Source: JAOPZW01 sp963851295 (GTDB lineage: Bacteria; Actinomycetota; Thermoleophilia; Solirubrobacterales; Solirubrobacteraceae). Taken from it: a DNA stretch of 64,000 nt. Positions 1-7,537 of this stretch are shown here, in pieces; positions within the stretch are counted from its first letter, which is position 1, and each line of letters begins with the position of its first letter. The position numbers were made by a program, and so were the translations under genes. Under the pieces are notes generated by a model, which worked only from the letters and a program-made list of their open reading frames with translations, made no database searches and was not told where the DNA came from. The stretch is taken from contig CAWKOS010000006.1 of NCBI GenBank assembly GCA_963851295.1, positions 186,001 through 250,000 on the forward strand, read 5' to 3'.

Positions 1-228
1 GCGCCAGTCCAGCACGTAGCCGTCGTCGCGCACGCCGATGCGCAGCGCGACGTCGGCGCACGCCGGGCAGCGCAGGACGATGCCCGCGCCCTCGTAGGCG
101 CGGTGCTCGGCCAGGGCGCTCTCGGCGCCGCAGGACTGGCAGCGGCGGCGGACGGTCGTGACCTCGACGGCGAGGATCTCGCCGAGCAGGCCGGCGACGC
201 CGTTGCCGTCGGTGTGGACGTCGGTCAT
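1..228 (-). CDS. DUF6510 family zinc-ribbon protein (partial, C-terminus off the window)
   Basis: The reading frame starts at an ATG at 228 and runs off the left edge, so 76 residues are visible. Two CxxC pairs (CQSC near residue 27 and CPAC near residue 54) form a predicted zinc ribbon. The start overlaps the stop of the flavin reductase upstream (230), so the two are translationally coupled. The order molybdopterin oxidoreductase, flavin reductase, DUF6510 is a recurrent actinobacterial arrangement and suggests a small accessory of that redox pair. No catalytic function is known. The family call rests on context and the cysteine pattern. Confidence 0.7.
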   Translation of the reverse strand, partial: MTDVHTDGNGVAGLLGEILAVEVTTVRRRCQSCGAESALAEHRAYEGAGIVLRCPACADVALRIGVRDDGYVLDWR

Positions 229-229
229 C

Positions 230-997
230 TCATCCTCCTGTGGGGCCGAAGCGCTCGGCGTGGATCGTGCGCGGGTCGTGGCCGTTGTCGACGAGCAGGT
301 CGGCGACCGCCTCGACGAACGGGGTCGGGCCGCAGACGAAGATCCGCGGCCGCGCGTCCGGGTCGGGGGCGACCTCGGCGAGCATCGCCGCATCGACGCG
401 GCGCGCGTAGCCGGTCCAGCCCGGCGGCGCCTGCCGCGTGAAGGTCCAGGCGACGCTGAGCCCGTCGGCGGGGCCGAGGTCGGCGAGCTCGTCGCGATAG
501 AGCGCGTCCTCCTCGCCGCGTGCCGAGACGAGCACATGGGCCTCGACCTCGCTGGCCCGCGCTGCCCGGTGGCGCAGCATCGCCATCAGCGGCACGAGCC
601 CCGATCCGCCGCCCACGAGCAGCAGCGGCCCGCCGTCGGGCACCGACCACGAGAAGTGCCCGCCGATCGGCCCGCGGACCTCGAAGGCGTCGCCCGCGTG
701 CGCCACCTCGACGAACCACGGCGAGACCTCGCCGTCGTCGACGAGCTCGACGGTCAGCTCCAGCGCGTCGAGCTCGGGGGCCGAGGCGATCGAGTACGAG
801 CGCTCGGCCTGATAGCCGTCGTCGGCGGTCAGGCGGACGTCGACGTGCTGGCCGGCGCGGTGGCCGGGCCACTCGGGGACGTCGAGCACGAGCGTCACCG
901 CGTGCTCGGTCTCCGCCACGATCTCGCGGATCCTCGCCGTGCGCCAGGGCGTCGGCGCGCGCCCGGTCAGTCGCCCCAGTAACGCTGCTCGCGCCAT
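230..997 (-). CDS. FAD/NAD(P)-binding ferredoxin-reductase-type oxidoreductase
   Basis: A 255-residue protein of the ferredoxin-NADP reductase superfamily. An N-terminal flavin-binding barrel carries RSYSIAS (the RxYS flavin motif) near residue 80, a GGGSGLVPLM nucleotide-binding loop follows near 125, and FVCGPTPFV near 215 is the C-terminal NAD(P) motif. It lacks a 2Fe-2S domain. It probably passes electrons from NAD(P)H to the molybdopterin oxidoreductase encoded just upstream, whose 3' end it overlaps by 31 bp. The start chosen is the ATG at 997; the frame stays open further upstream only as a shadow of the neighbouring gene. Confidence 0.85.
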   Translation of the reverse strand: MARAALLGRLTGRAPTPWRTARIREIVAETEHAVTLVLDVPEWPGHRAGQHVDVRLTADDGYQAERSYSIASAPELDALELTVELVDDGEVSPWFVEVAHAGDAFEVRGPIGGHFSWSVPDGGPLLLVGGGSGLVPLMAMLRHRAARASEVEAHVLVSARGEEDALYRDELADLGPADGLSVAWTFTRQAPPGWTGYARRVDAAMLAEVAPDPDARPRIFVCGPTPFVEAVADLLVDNGHDPRTIHAERFGPTGG

Positions 998-1569
998 GGA
1001 TCGCCGTAGTTGTTGTAGCCGACGGACTCCCAGAAGCCAGGCTCGTCCTCGGGGGTGAGGACCAGGCCGCGCACCCACTTGGCGCTCTTCCAGAAGTAGA
1101 GGTGCGGCACGAGCAGCCGCGCCGGGCCGCCGTGCTCGGGCTGCAGCGGCTCGCCGCCGTACTCGTAGGCGATCCACGCCTTGCCGTCGCTGATGTCCTC
1201 CAGCGGCAGGTTCGTCGTGTAGTCGCCGTCCGACCACGCCGTGACGTAGTCGGCCTCGGTCGTGACGTCCTCGAGCAGGGTGTCGACCGACACCCCGGTC
1301 CAGGTCGTGTCCAGCTTGGACCACTTCGTCACGCAGTGGATGTCGACCGTGAAGGTCTCCGACGGCAGCGCGCGCAGCTCGTCCCACGTCCACGACACGG
1401 GCTCGTCGACCGCGCCCTGGATGGTCAGGCTCCACTCGTCGAGCGGCGTGTGCGGCGTCGGCCCGGCCGAGAGCACCGGGAAGTCGGGGGTCAGGTACTG
1501 GCCGGGTGGGATGCGCGAGGGGTCGGCGTCGCTTCGGCGACCGTGGAACCCTCGGGAGACGGGAGGCAT
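967..1569 (-). CDS. Sulfite oxidase-like molybdopterin-dependent oxidoreductase
   Basis: A 200-residue protein made almost only of the sulfite oxidase (SUOX/YedY) molybdopterin fold. The molybdenum-ligand cysteine is in DIHCVTKWS near residue 79. The lines PPGQYLTPDFPVLSAGPTP at the N-terminus and GGPARLLVPHLYFWKSAKW later are typical of the short cytoplasmic actinobacterial branch. There is no Tat signal, heme domain or dimerisation domain, so it is probably cytoplasmic and uses the flavin reductase downstream as its electron partner. The substrate is unknown. Its start lies 79 bp inside the 3' end of the upstream HD-GYP gene. Confidence 0.88.
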   Translation of the reverse strand: MPPVSRGFHGRRSDADPSRIPPGQYLTPDFPVLSAGPTPHTPLDEWSLTIQGAVDEPVSWTWDELRALPSETFTVDIHCVTKWSKLDTTWTGVSVDTLLEDVTTEADYVTAWSDGDYTTNLPLEDISDGKAWIAYEYGGEPLQPEHGGPARLLVPHLYFWKSAKWVRGLVLTPEDEPGFWESVGYNNYGDPWREQRYWGD

Positions 1570-3881
1570 GGCTCAAGCTTCGCCGATTCCAGCAGCGTGC
1601 GCACGCGCTCGGCGACGACTTTCAGCGGCGCGCCGATCGCGTCCTGCTCGGCGACGGCCTCGCGGCGCTCGATCTCCTCGATGAAGACGCCGACGACCTC
1701 GGGGTCGAATTGGCTGCCGGCCATGTCGCGCAGCTCGCGGCAGGCGGCGTCGTGGCCGATGGCCATGCGGTAGGCGCGGTCGGAGGTCATCGCCTCGTAG
1801 GCGTCGCAGACGGCGACGATCCGGGCCGCGAGCGGGATGTCGGTGCCGCGCAGGCGGTCGGGGTAGCCGGTGCCGTCCCAGCGCTCATGGGTGGAGCGCA
1901 CGATCCGCGCCACGGGGCGCAGCGCCGGCGCGGCGTTGAGGATCCGCTCGCCCAGGATCGTGTGCTGGTGCATGAGCTCCCACTCGGTGGCGTCCAGCGC
2001 GGCGGACTTGTCGAGCACCGCGTCCGGGATGCCGACCTTGCCGACGTCGTGCAGCTCGGCGGCGCGGGCGATCTCGTCGATCTCCTCGCCGTCCATGCCC
2101 AGGCGCCGGGCGACGGCGACGGCGAGCTGGGCGACCTCGCTGGAGTGCTCGCGCAGGTTGGGCTGCTTGGCCTGCATGGTGCGCATGAGGACGTCGCGGG
2201 CCTGCTCGCGCGCGCCCGAGCGCCCGTACTTGTGCGAGTACATGCGCTCGTCGGCGAGCTGCAGCGCCTGCTCGAGCGTCCCCGCCTCGTGCGGGAGCAG
2301 CACGACGCCGTGCGAGGCGCTGATCGAGAACTCCTCGCCGCTCTCGCTCAGCGCCTCGGCGGCGCTCGCGATGACCTCCTCCAGGCGCTCCTCCTCGATG
2401 CTCAGCACGGCGCAGAACTCATCGCCTCCGAGGCGGTAGGCCTCGCCGTAGGGTGCGACCGCGGCGGCCAGCTTGGTGCCGAGGTGGGCGAGCAGCGCGT
2501 CGCCGGCCGGGTGGCCGAAGGTGTCGTTGTAGGACTTGAAGCCGTCGAGGTCGAAGAGCATGAGCAGGCGCGGCTCGCGCTCGTCGGCGGTGGCGAACCA
2601 CGCCTTCAGGCTCTCGGCCATCTTGCGGCGGTTGCCCAGGCCGGTGAGCGGGTCGCTGATCGCCTGGGCGCGCAGGACGTGGTGGCCGAGGATGTCCGCG
2701 GCGGCCGTGCGCCCCTTGGCCACGAGCTCGGTGAGCAGCGCGACCTCGTCGGCCTGGAAGGGCCGCGCGCGGCGTGCGATCGAGATCGTGCCGCGCACGC
2801 CCTCGTCGGCGTCGACGTCGAAGGGGAGGGCCAGCGCGAAGCCGGCATCGTCGTGGCGGCGCTCGGTGCGCCCGCTCGCGGCGGTGGCCTCGGCGGCGGC
2901 GGCGAGCGTGGCGCGCAGGTCGCCCGGCGCGTCCTCGGGCAGGCAACGCGGCGGGCTGCCGGTGAGGCGCAGGCACCCGGTGTCCGCGTCGAGCGCCTCG
3001 ATCGAGCCGCGCAGGACGATGTCGATCAGCGCGTCGAGATCGAGCTTGGCGGCGAAGGCGTCGCCCATGCGCCGCACCGCGGACTGCAGGCGGCTGCGCT
3101 CGCGGACCGCGAGCTGCAGGCGGCTCTGGGCCTGCTCGATGCGAGCGTGGCGGTCGCGCGCCAGCAGCATGAGCAGCGCGGCGAGCGGCAGCACGAGCAG
3201 CAGCGCCGCGGCGCTGTGCGTGGCGACGTGCGCCGCGAGGAAGCCGATGGGGGCCAGGCAGCCGTCGACGACCCACACGAGCGCGAGCACGCGGATCTGC
3301 AGGTCGGGGGCGATCCCGCGCGAGGCGGCCTCGCGCAGGGTCGCCGAGCCGGCGTCGAAGAGGCAGCCCGCGAGCAGGGCAAGGCCCAGCAGCGGCAGGT
3401 CGTCGAGCCCGAGCCTCGGCTCCCCGGCGAGCACGAGGACGAGCGCGGGGCCGACGGCGTGCCAGGCGTCGGGGACCGAGAAGAGCAGGCGCTGGGCCGA
3501 GCCGCGGCGCTGGGCCATGTCGGTCAGGCGCGCGAGCAGCAGACCGGCGCAGACGAGCAGCGGGACGGTGCCCGGGGCGACGAGCACGAGCATCGGCACG
3601 AGCACGAGCTGCGAGGGCACGACGTAGCCGACGCCGACCGGGAACTCGACGCGCGAGACGAGCGCGTAGAGGCCGACCAGCAGGGCGGCCAGGGCCGGGT
3701 CGAAGCCGACTGTCGCCCGCGGCGCGAGCAGCAGGGCGCCGGCCGCGAGCAGGAAGAGGCCGGCCGCGACGAGCTCGGTCAGGAGCTCGCGGCGCGGCAG
3801 GCGCCGGGTCCTGGACTCCCAGGACTCCTCGAGGAGCCGCTCGGCAGCGGCCTCGGAGTGCATGTCGTCGACGGTGGCCAA
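1491..3881 (-). CDS. Membrane GGDEF and HD-GYP protein (cyclic-di-GMP turnover)
   Basis: A 796-residue signalling protein. Residues about 30-240 hold several hydrophobic membrane segments, followed by a GAF-like region. A GGDEF domain with an intact LGGDEF motif then makes it a potential diguanylate cyclase. The C-terminal HD-GYP domain has HD in ELHDVGKVGIP and the GYP signature in ERWDGTGYPDRL, the metal site of cyclic-di-GMP phosphodiesterases. One protein could therefore both make and degrade the messenger. The start at 3881 is TTG; an ATG at 3863 is an alternative and neither has a clear ribosome site. The last ~26 residues overlap the next gene by 79 bp and look like an added tail. Confidence 0.88.
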   Translation of the reverse strand: MATVDDMHSEAAAERLLEESWESRTRRLPRRELLTELVAAGLFLLAAGALLLAPRATVGFDPALAALLVGLYALVSRVEFPVGVGYVVPSQLVLVPMLVLVAPGTVPLLVCAGLLLARLTDMAQRRGSAQRLLFSVPDAWHAVGPALVLVLAGEPRLGLDDLPLLGLALLAGCLFDAGSATLREAASRGIAPDLQIRVLALVWVVDGCLAPIGFLAAHVATHSAAALLLVLPLAALLMLLARDRHARIEQAQSRLQLAVRERSRLQSAVRRMGDAFAAKLDLDALIDIVLRGSIEALDADTGCLRLTGSPPRCLPEDAPGDLRATLAAAAEATAASGRTERRHDDAGFALALPFDVDADEGVRGTISIARRARPFQADEVALLTELVAKGRTAAADILGHHVLRAQAISDPLTGLGNRRKMAESLKAWFATADEREPRLLMLFDLDGFKSYNDTFGHPAGDALLAHLGTKLAAAVAPYGEAYRLGGDEFCAVLSIEEERLEEVIASAAEALSESGEEFSISASHGVVLLPHEAGTLEQALQLADERMYSHKYGRSGAREQARDVLMRTMQAKQPNLREHSSEVAQLAVAVARRLGMDGEEIDEIARAAELHDVGKVGIPDAVLDKSAALDATEWELMHQHTILGERILNAAPALRPVARIVRSTHERWDGTGYPDRLRGTDIPLAARIVAVCDAYEAMTSDRAYRMAIGHDAACRELRDMAGSQFDPEVVGVFIEEIERREAVAEQDAIGAPLKVVAERVRTLLESAKLEPCLPSPEGSTVAEATPTPRASHPAST

Positions 3882-3972
3882 AGGTCAAGTGGAGTTATCG
3901 GCCGCGCGCGCCCCGAGCCGCAGGGGCGTGGTCCGACGGCCCGGGGATGACCCGGGCCGCCGGCACGCGTGA

Positions 3973-4584
3973 TCAGCCCTTCGCGTAGGGATCGACGTAC
4001 ACGTCGTCGATCGCCCAGGCGCCCCCGTAGTTCTCGGGATCGAAGACGAGCTGGACGCTGATGTCCTGGTCCTCGTTCCACAGCGGCAGTGACCGCGCCA
4101 GGTTGAGCGGCGCCGTGACCTGCCAGCCCGTGGCCGAACCGTCGAGCGAGCCGACGGTGGTCTCGTTCGTGCGGCCCTGGTTGTCCTGCCAGCGGACCTT
4201 CACGTTCAGCACGCCCCAGCTTCCGCTCGTGCGGCGAGCGAAGAAGCGGAAGGTCGGGCGGTGGATGTCGACGCAGACCGTCGGCGAGACGGCGACGCCG
4301 CCGGGCGAAATCGCCAGCGAGCGCGAGCCCCCGCCGCTGACGCGGTAGGACTCGTTGCCGTAGGTCGTGTAGGCACCGGACAGCGACCAGCCGCCCGCAC
4401 CGGCCTCGAAGTCGCCGTTGGGCGCGAGGCTGTAGTCGTTGGTGTCGCCGAAGGCCTGGAAGGCCTTGGTCGTCGGCGTCGGCGCGCACGCGGCCTGCGC
4501 GGCGGCGGGCACGGCCATCGCCGCGACGCTCACCAGCGCCACCAGTCCGGCGCGCAACCCCCTAGGTCGAAGCACATATGGCAA
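3973..4584 (-). CDS. Secreted beta-sandwich protein of unknown function
   Basis: A signal peptide (hydrophobic stretch ending AAAQA) is followed by about 170 residues with an N-terminal SLAPNGDFEAGAGGWSLSGA motif, typical of carbohydrate-binding-module-like jelly rolls, and a C-terminal AWAIDDVYVDPYA that usually closes the same fold. The function is unknown; ligand or surface binding is a guess. I place the start at a TTG at 4584, because AAGGAGG lies 8 nt upstream of it. A GTG at 4605 in the same frame would put the ribosome site inside the gene. Confidence 0.65.
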   Translation of the reverse strand: MPYVLRPRGLRAGLVALVSVAAMAVPAAAQAACAPTPTTKAFQAFGDTNDYSLAPNGDFEAGAGGWSLSGAYTTYGNESYRVSGGGSRSLAISPGGVAVSPTVCVDIHRPTFRFFARRTSGSWGVLNVKVRWQDNQGRTNETTVGSLDGSATGWQVTAPLNLARSLPLWNEDQDISVQLVFDPENYGGAWAIDDVYVDPYAKG

Positions 4585-4605
4585 GTCAGGGACCTCCTTG
4601 TCCAC

Positions 4606-4761
4606 TCATGGAGCCCGCCGACCCTGCGCGGGCGTCTTCCTCTCGAGGGACCAGTTCGGCGCCCTGACATCCCGGCAAGAGCCAGCGGACGCAGGCCTGG
4701 ACACTCGTTCGACGGCGGAATTACGCCGTTCGTCGCACCGACGGCTGCGCCGGACGGGCGC
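4606..4761. other. Intergenic spacer with short hairpin
   Basis: A 156 bp spacer between the receiver gene and the secreted-protein gene. It contains ACGGCG (4712-4717) and CGCCGT (4724-4729), a 6 bp stem with a 6 nt AT-rich loop, without a U tract. It could weakly terminate the receiver-gene transcript. I see no gene in it. Confidence 0.3.
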
Positions 4762-5142
4762 TCAGGCAGCCTGGCGGCGGCCGCGCACGGCGAGCCGGAG
4801 CGCGTCGAAGAGGTCGTCGATGTCGGCGCTCTTCTCGACGACGGCGAAGGCGCCGGCGGCGCTGGCCTGGCCGCCGAGGCCGGCGTCGGCGGTCGCCGTG
4901 TAGAGGACGACCTCGGGCGGCGCGGGCTCGGCGCGCAGCTGGCGGCACAGCGCCACGCCGTCCTCGTCGCCGAGGCGCCAGTCGAGCAGCACGACGTCGG
5001 GGCGGGTGTGGCGCAGGGCGGCCAGCAGCTCGTGGCCGTCGCCGGCGGTGCCGACGCAGACGAACCCGGGCTCGGTCCGCAGGACCGCCTCCAGACCGGC
5101 TCGGAGGACGGGATGGTCGTCGACGACGAGGACCCGGATCAT
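4762..5142 (-). CDS. Single-domain response regulator (receiver only)
   Basis: A 126-residue CheY-like receiver. Acidic pocket DD is in VVDDHP, the phospho-acceptor Asp is in VVLLDWRLGDEDG near residue 53, the Thr switch is in VLYTATAD and the conserved Lys is in VVEKSADID. There is no output domain, so it must act on a partner protein or pass phosphate on. No histidine kinase lies next to it. The ATG at 5142 is preceded at 6 nt by CATGAT, a possible -10 for a leaderless mRNA. Confidence 0.85.
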   Translation of the reverse strand: MIRVLVVDDHPVLRAGLEAVLRTEPGFVCVGTAGDGHELLAALRHTRPDVVLLDWRLGDEDGVALCRQLRAEPAPPEVVLYTATADAGLGGQASAAGAFAVVEKSADIDDLFDALRLAVRGRRQAA

Positions 5143-5242
5143 CTGGCAATCATGCTCGCATGAGCGCCCGCGCGTCGCGGTACGGCTAGCCCCCGGCGCG
5201 GCCGAGCGGGTGCCGGCCGGGGGCTGCGTCACGGGGGAAGCC

Positions 5243-6283
5243 CTATGCGGCCGTGCCGGCCACCGTGGCGGTGCCGATGGTCAGTCCCTCCGCGAAGGCG
5301 GTCGTCCCGAAGGCCTGGTTCAGTGCGTCGGCTGCGGCCGTCGTGAGCTTCACCGTCACCGGCCCGACGCTGACCGTGCGCCCGGAGACCGTCGTCTTCG
5401 CCGCGCTCAAGTCGAGGGTCGCGAGGTCGAAGCGGGTGGTCCCGAGTTGCGCGGTCAGCTTGGGCGAAGGCGCGGACTGGATCGTGAAGTCGGTCACGGT
5501 GACCGCGGTCGAGCCCTTGCTCAACGTGATCCCGCCGCTGTGCGTGATGCTCCCGGCGAGCGTCCTGGCGTTCACCTTGCCCCCGGTGATCGGGAAGGCG
5601 AGGCCGGCGGGGCCGGCGCTCGCGGGAGCCGCCGGCGCGGCCGAGATGCCGAGCGAGGTCAGGGCCTGGGCGGTTCCGGGGTCGAGCGCGAGCGTGGTGG
5701 CCCCGCCGGTGAACGCGATCTCGGCCGGCGTCGCCCTGACGGTCGCGGTCCCGATGCGCAGCCCGCGCGCGAACGCGTGCACGCCGAAGGCCTTGTTGAG
5801 GGCCGAGGCGCCGGCGCGGCTGAGCTTGACCGCGACGCCCGCGACGTTCGTGCCCAGGCCTGCGCGCGAGACCTTCGCGTTCGCGAGCGACAGGGTGAAC
5901 GCGGTCAGCCGCGCGTTGCCGGCCTTCACCGAGATCGACGGCGTCCTGTCGACGCCGATCGTGAAGCTCGTCAGCCGGACGCGCGTCGTTCCGGCGCGCA
6001 GCTGCAGGCCGCCGCCGTGTCGGATCGTCCCCGCCGCCGTCGCCGGGTCGATCGCGCCGCCGGTGATCGGGAAGGCGACGCCCTTGGCGCCGGCCCTGGC
6101 CGGCTTGATCGCCGTCACGGCAACGCCGAGCGACTTCAGCGCCTTGGCTGTGCCGGCGTCGAGCTTGAGCGTGGTCGAGCCGCCGGCGAGCGAGACGCTC
6201 GCGGCGTTCGCGGGCGCGACGAGGGCGAGCGCCAGGAGGACGCAGGCGGCCGTCGCGACGAGGGTGCGCATGAGAGTGGTCAT
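5243..6283 (-). CDS. Secreted HtaA-domain repeat protein
   Basis: A 346-residue exported protein: signal peptide (residues 1-28, ending APANA), then two homologous ~150-residue repeats at about 30-185 and 190-346. Each repeat has the line AFPITGG(A/K)(I/V) and a closing ALN(K/Q)AFG motif, the layout of HtaA-like domains, which in corynebacteria bind heme at the cell surface. No sorting signal or C-terminal membrane segment is visible. Heme binding is inferred from the family only. GGAGG lies 6 nt before the ATG and sits inside a palindrome (6290-6304). Confidence 0.75.
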   Translation of the reverse strand: MTTLMRTLVATAACVLLALALVAPANAASVSLAGGSTTLKLDAGTAKALKSLGVAVTAIKPARAGAKGVAFPITGGAIDPATAAGTIRHGGGLQLRAGTTRVRLTSFTIGVDRTPSISVKAGNARLTAFTLSLANAKVSRAGLGTNVAGVAVKLSRAGASALNKAFGVHAFARGLRIGTATVRATPAEIAFTGGATTLALDPGTAQALTSLGISAAPAAPASAGPAGLAFPITGGKVNARTLAGSITHSGGITLSKGSTAVTVTDFTIQSAPSPKLTAQLGTTRFDLATLDLSAAKTTVSGRTVSVGPVTVKLTTAAADALNQAFGTTAFAEGLTIGTATVAGTAA

Positions 6284-6289
6284 GTAGGT

Positions 6290-6304
6290 CCTCCGAGTCG
6301 GAGG
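6290..6304 (-). promoter_or_regulatory. Palindrome covering the HtaA-gene ribosome site
   Basis: CCTCCGA and TCGGAGG form a perfect 7 bp inverted repeat around one central base. On the minus strand the GGAGG of the second arm is the Shine-Dalgarno sequence of the HtaA-repeat gene. A 1 nt loop cannot form a normal hairpin, so a protein operator or intermolecular pairing is more likely than a simple stem-loop. Confidence 0.4.
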
Positions 6305-6310
6305 GCCCGG

Positions 6311-6339
6311 TCGGTTGAGTCGCAGTGCGCCACAACCGA
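6311..6339. promoter_or_regulatory. Inverted repeat in divergent HtaA/sigma promoter region
   Basis: TCGGTTG (6311-6317) and CAACCGA (6333-6339) form a perfect 7 bp inverted repeat separated by 15 bp in the 76 bp region between the HtaA-repeat gene (minus) and the ECF sigma gene (plus). It is a candidate operator for either gene. No factor is identified. Confidence 0.35.
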
Positions 6340-6359
6340 TCGTCGTCCGTAGCCCGTAG

Positions 6360-6920
6360 GTGATGCATGAGCTGCTGGCCCCGTCTCGCCCCCCGCGCGT
6401 GGATAGCCGGCTGGCGGCGCGGCTGCGCTCGGGGGACCCCGACGCGCTCGCCGAGGCATACCGCGCCTACTCCACCACGACCTTCGGGTTCCTCGTGCGG
6501 GTGCTCGGCGACCGCGCGAGCGCCGAGGACGTCCAGCAGCAGGTCTTCCTCGAGGCCTGGCGCCGGGCCGCCGACTACGACCCGCGCCGAGCCGGGCTGC
6601 TCACGTGGCTGCTCATGATCGCGCGGAGCCGCGCGATCGACCACCTGCGTCGCCGTGTGCCCGAGCCGCGCGACCCGCAGCTGCCCGACGTCCGTGCCGT
6701 CGAGGCCGAGGCCGACGCGCTGCTCGAACGCTGGCGGATCTCCCACCTGCTGCGCGCGCTGCCCGACGGTGAGCACGCGCTGCTGCGCCTGCGCTTCTAC
6801 GGCGGTCTCAGCCAGAGCGAGATCAGCGCCGCGACCGGGATCCCGATGGGCACGGTGAAGGCGCGGATGGTGCGCGGGCTCACGCGCCTGCGCGAGATGA
6901 TCGAGGCCGAAGGCGCATGA
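6360..6920 (+). CDS. ECF RNA polymerase sigma factor
   Basis: A 186-residue ECF sigma factor. Region 2 (about residues 33-100) includes AEDVQQQVFLEAWRRA and the DHLRRR end; region 4 (about 130-180) includes GLSQSEISAATGIPMGTVKARM, the -35-binding helix-turn-helix. The next gene, overlapping by ATGA, is an RskA-type anti-sigma factor, so this is probably a SigK-like sigma released by regulated loss of its partner. GTG at 6360 and ATG at 6363 are adjacent possible starts. The divergent HtaA gene is a plausible target. Confidence 0.9.
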   Translation: MMHELLAPSRPPRVDSRLAARLRSGDPDALAEAYRAYSTTTFGFLVRVLGDRASAEDVQQQVFLEAWRRAADYDPRRAGLLTWLLMIARSRAIDHLRRRVPEPRDPQLPDVRAVEAEADALLERWRISHLLRALPDGEHALLRLRFYGGLSQSEISAATGIPMGTVKARMVRGLTRLREMIEAEGA

Positions 6921-7525
6921 GCGAGCGCGACCTCCCGCCCGAGCTGCGCGACCTCGCCGCTCGACTGCGCACGCTCAGCCCCGACGAATGGGACCCGCCC
7001 GCGCCGCCGCCGCTGTGGGCGCCGCGGGAGCCGCGGTCGCGCACGGGGCACGCGCGGCGCGGGCGCGGTCGCCGGGCACTCGTCCTGCGCCCCGCGGTCG
7101 CGGCCGCCGCGGCGGTGGCGCTTCTGGCGGTGGGCGCGGGGGTCGGCTCGTGGCTGGCAGGCGGCGGCTCCGGCGCCGACGGCGCCGCCGCCGGGCGCGA
7201 CGTGTCGCTCGCGCCGGTGGGCGACGGCCCGCGCACCGCCTACGCCGACGCGCGGCTGGGCGCCGGGACGATGCGCCTGACCGTCAGCGGCCTGCCGCGC
7301 GTGCCCGCGGGCGGCTTCTACGAGGTCTGGATGCTGCGCGACGCCCACCACCTCGTCGCGCTGGGCAGCTTCCGCGTCGGCGCGGGCGCCCGGGTGCGGG
7401 TCGACCTGCCGGTCATCGCCAGCGCCCGTGCCTTCCCGGTGCTCGACATCTCACGCGAGCCCGACGACGGCGATCCGGCGCATTCGGGCGCCTCCGTGCT
7501 GCGCTCACGACCCATTCACAGCTAG
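6917..7525 (+). CDS. RskA-type membrane anti-sigma factor
   Basis: A 202-residue single-pass protein. A short ~55-residue cytoplasmic segment is followed by a membrane helix (about residues 57-80, rich in Ala and Val) and an external domain with VSGLPRVPAGGFYEVWMLRD and VLDISREPDDG, the hallmark of the RskA C-terminal domain. The N-terminus lacks the HxxxCxxC zinc motif of classical zinc-binding anti-sigmas. It overlaps the sigma gene by 4 bp and presumably holds that sigma at the membrane. Confidence 0.82.
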   Translation: MSERDLPPELRDLAARLRTLSPDEWDPPAPPPLWAPREPRSRTGHARRGRGRRALVLRPAVAAAAAVALLAVGAGVGSWLAGGGSGADGAAAGRDVSLAPVGDGPRTAYADARLGAGTMRLTVSGLPRVPAGGFYEVWMLRDAHHLVALGSFRVGAGARVRVDLPVIASARAFPVLDISREPDDGDPAHSGASVLRSRPIHS

Positions 7526-7528
7526 GGT
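7523..7528 (+). promoter_or_regulatory. -10 hexamer TAGGGT for leaderless M42 peptidase mRNA
   Basis: TAGGGT ends 9 nt before the ATG at 7538, so transcription would start at or very near the start codon. No Shine-Dalgarno sequence lies between. The hexamer overlaps the stop codon of the anti-sigma gene. Confidence 0.5.
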
Positions 7529-7537
7529 CCCCGCCGC

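Noticed and set aside
1506..3950. A long plus-strand open frame opposite the GGDEF/HD-GYP gene
   Set aside because: Composition is that of a GC shadow and all conserved motifs are on the minus strand.
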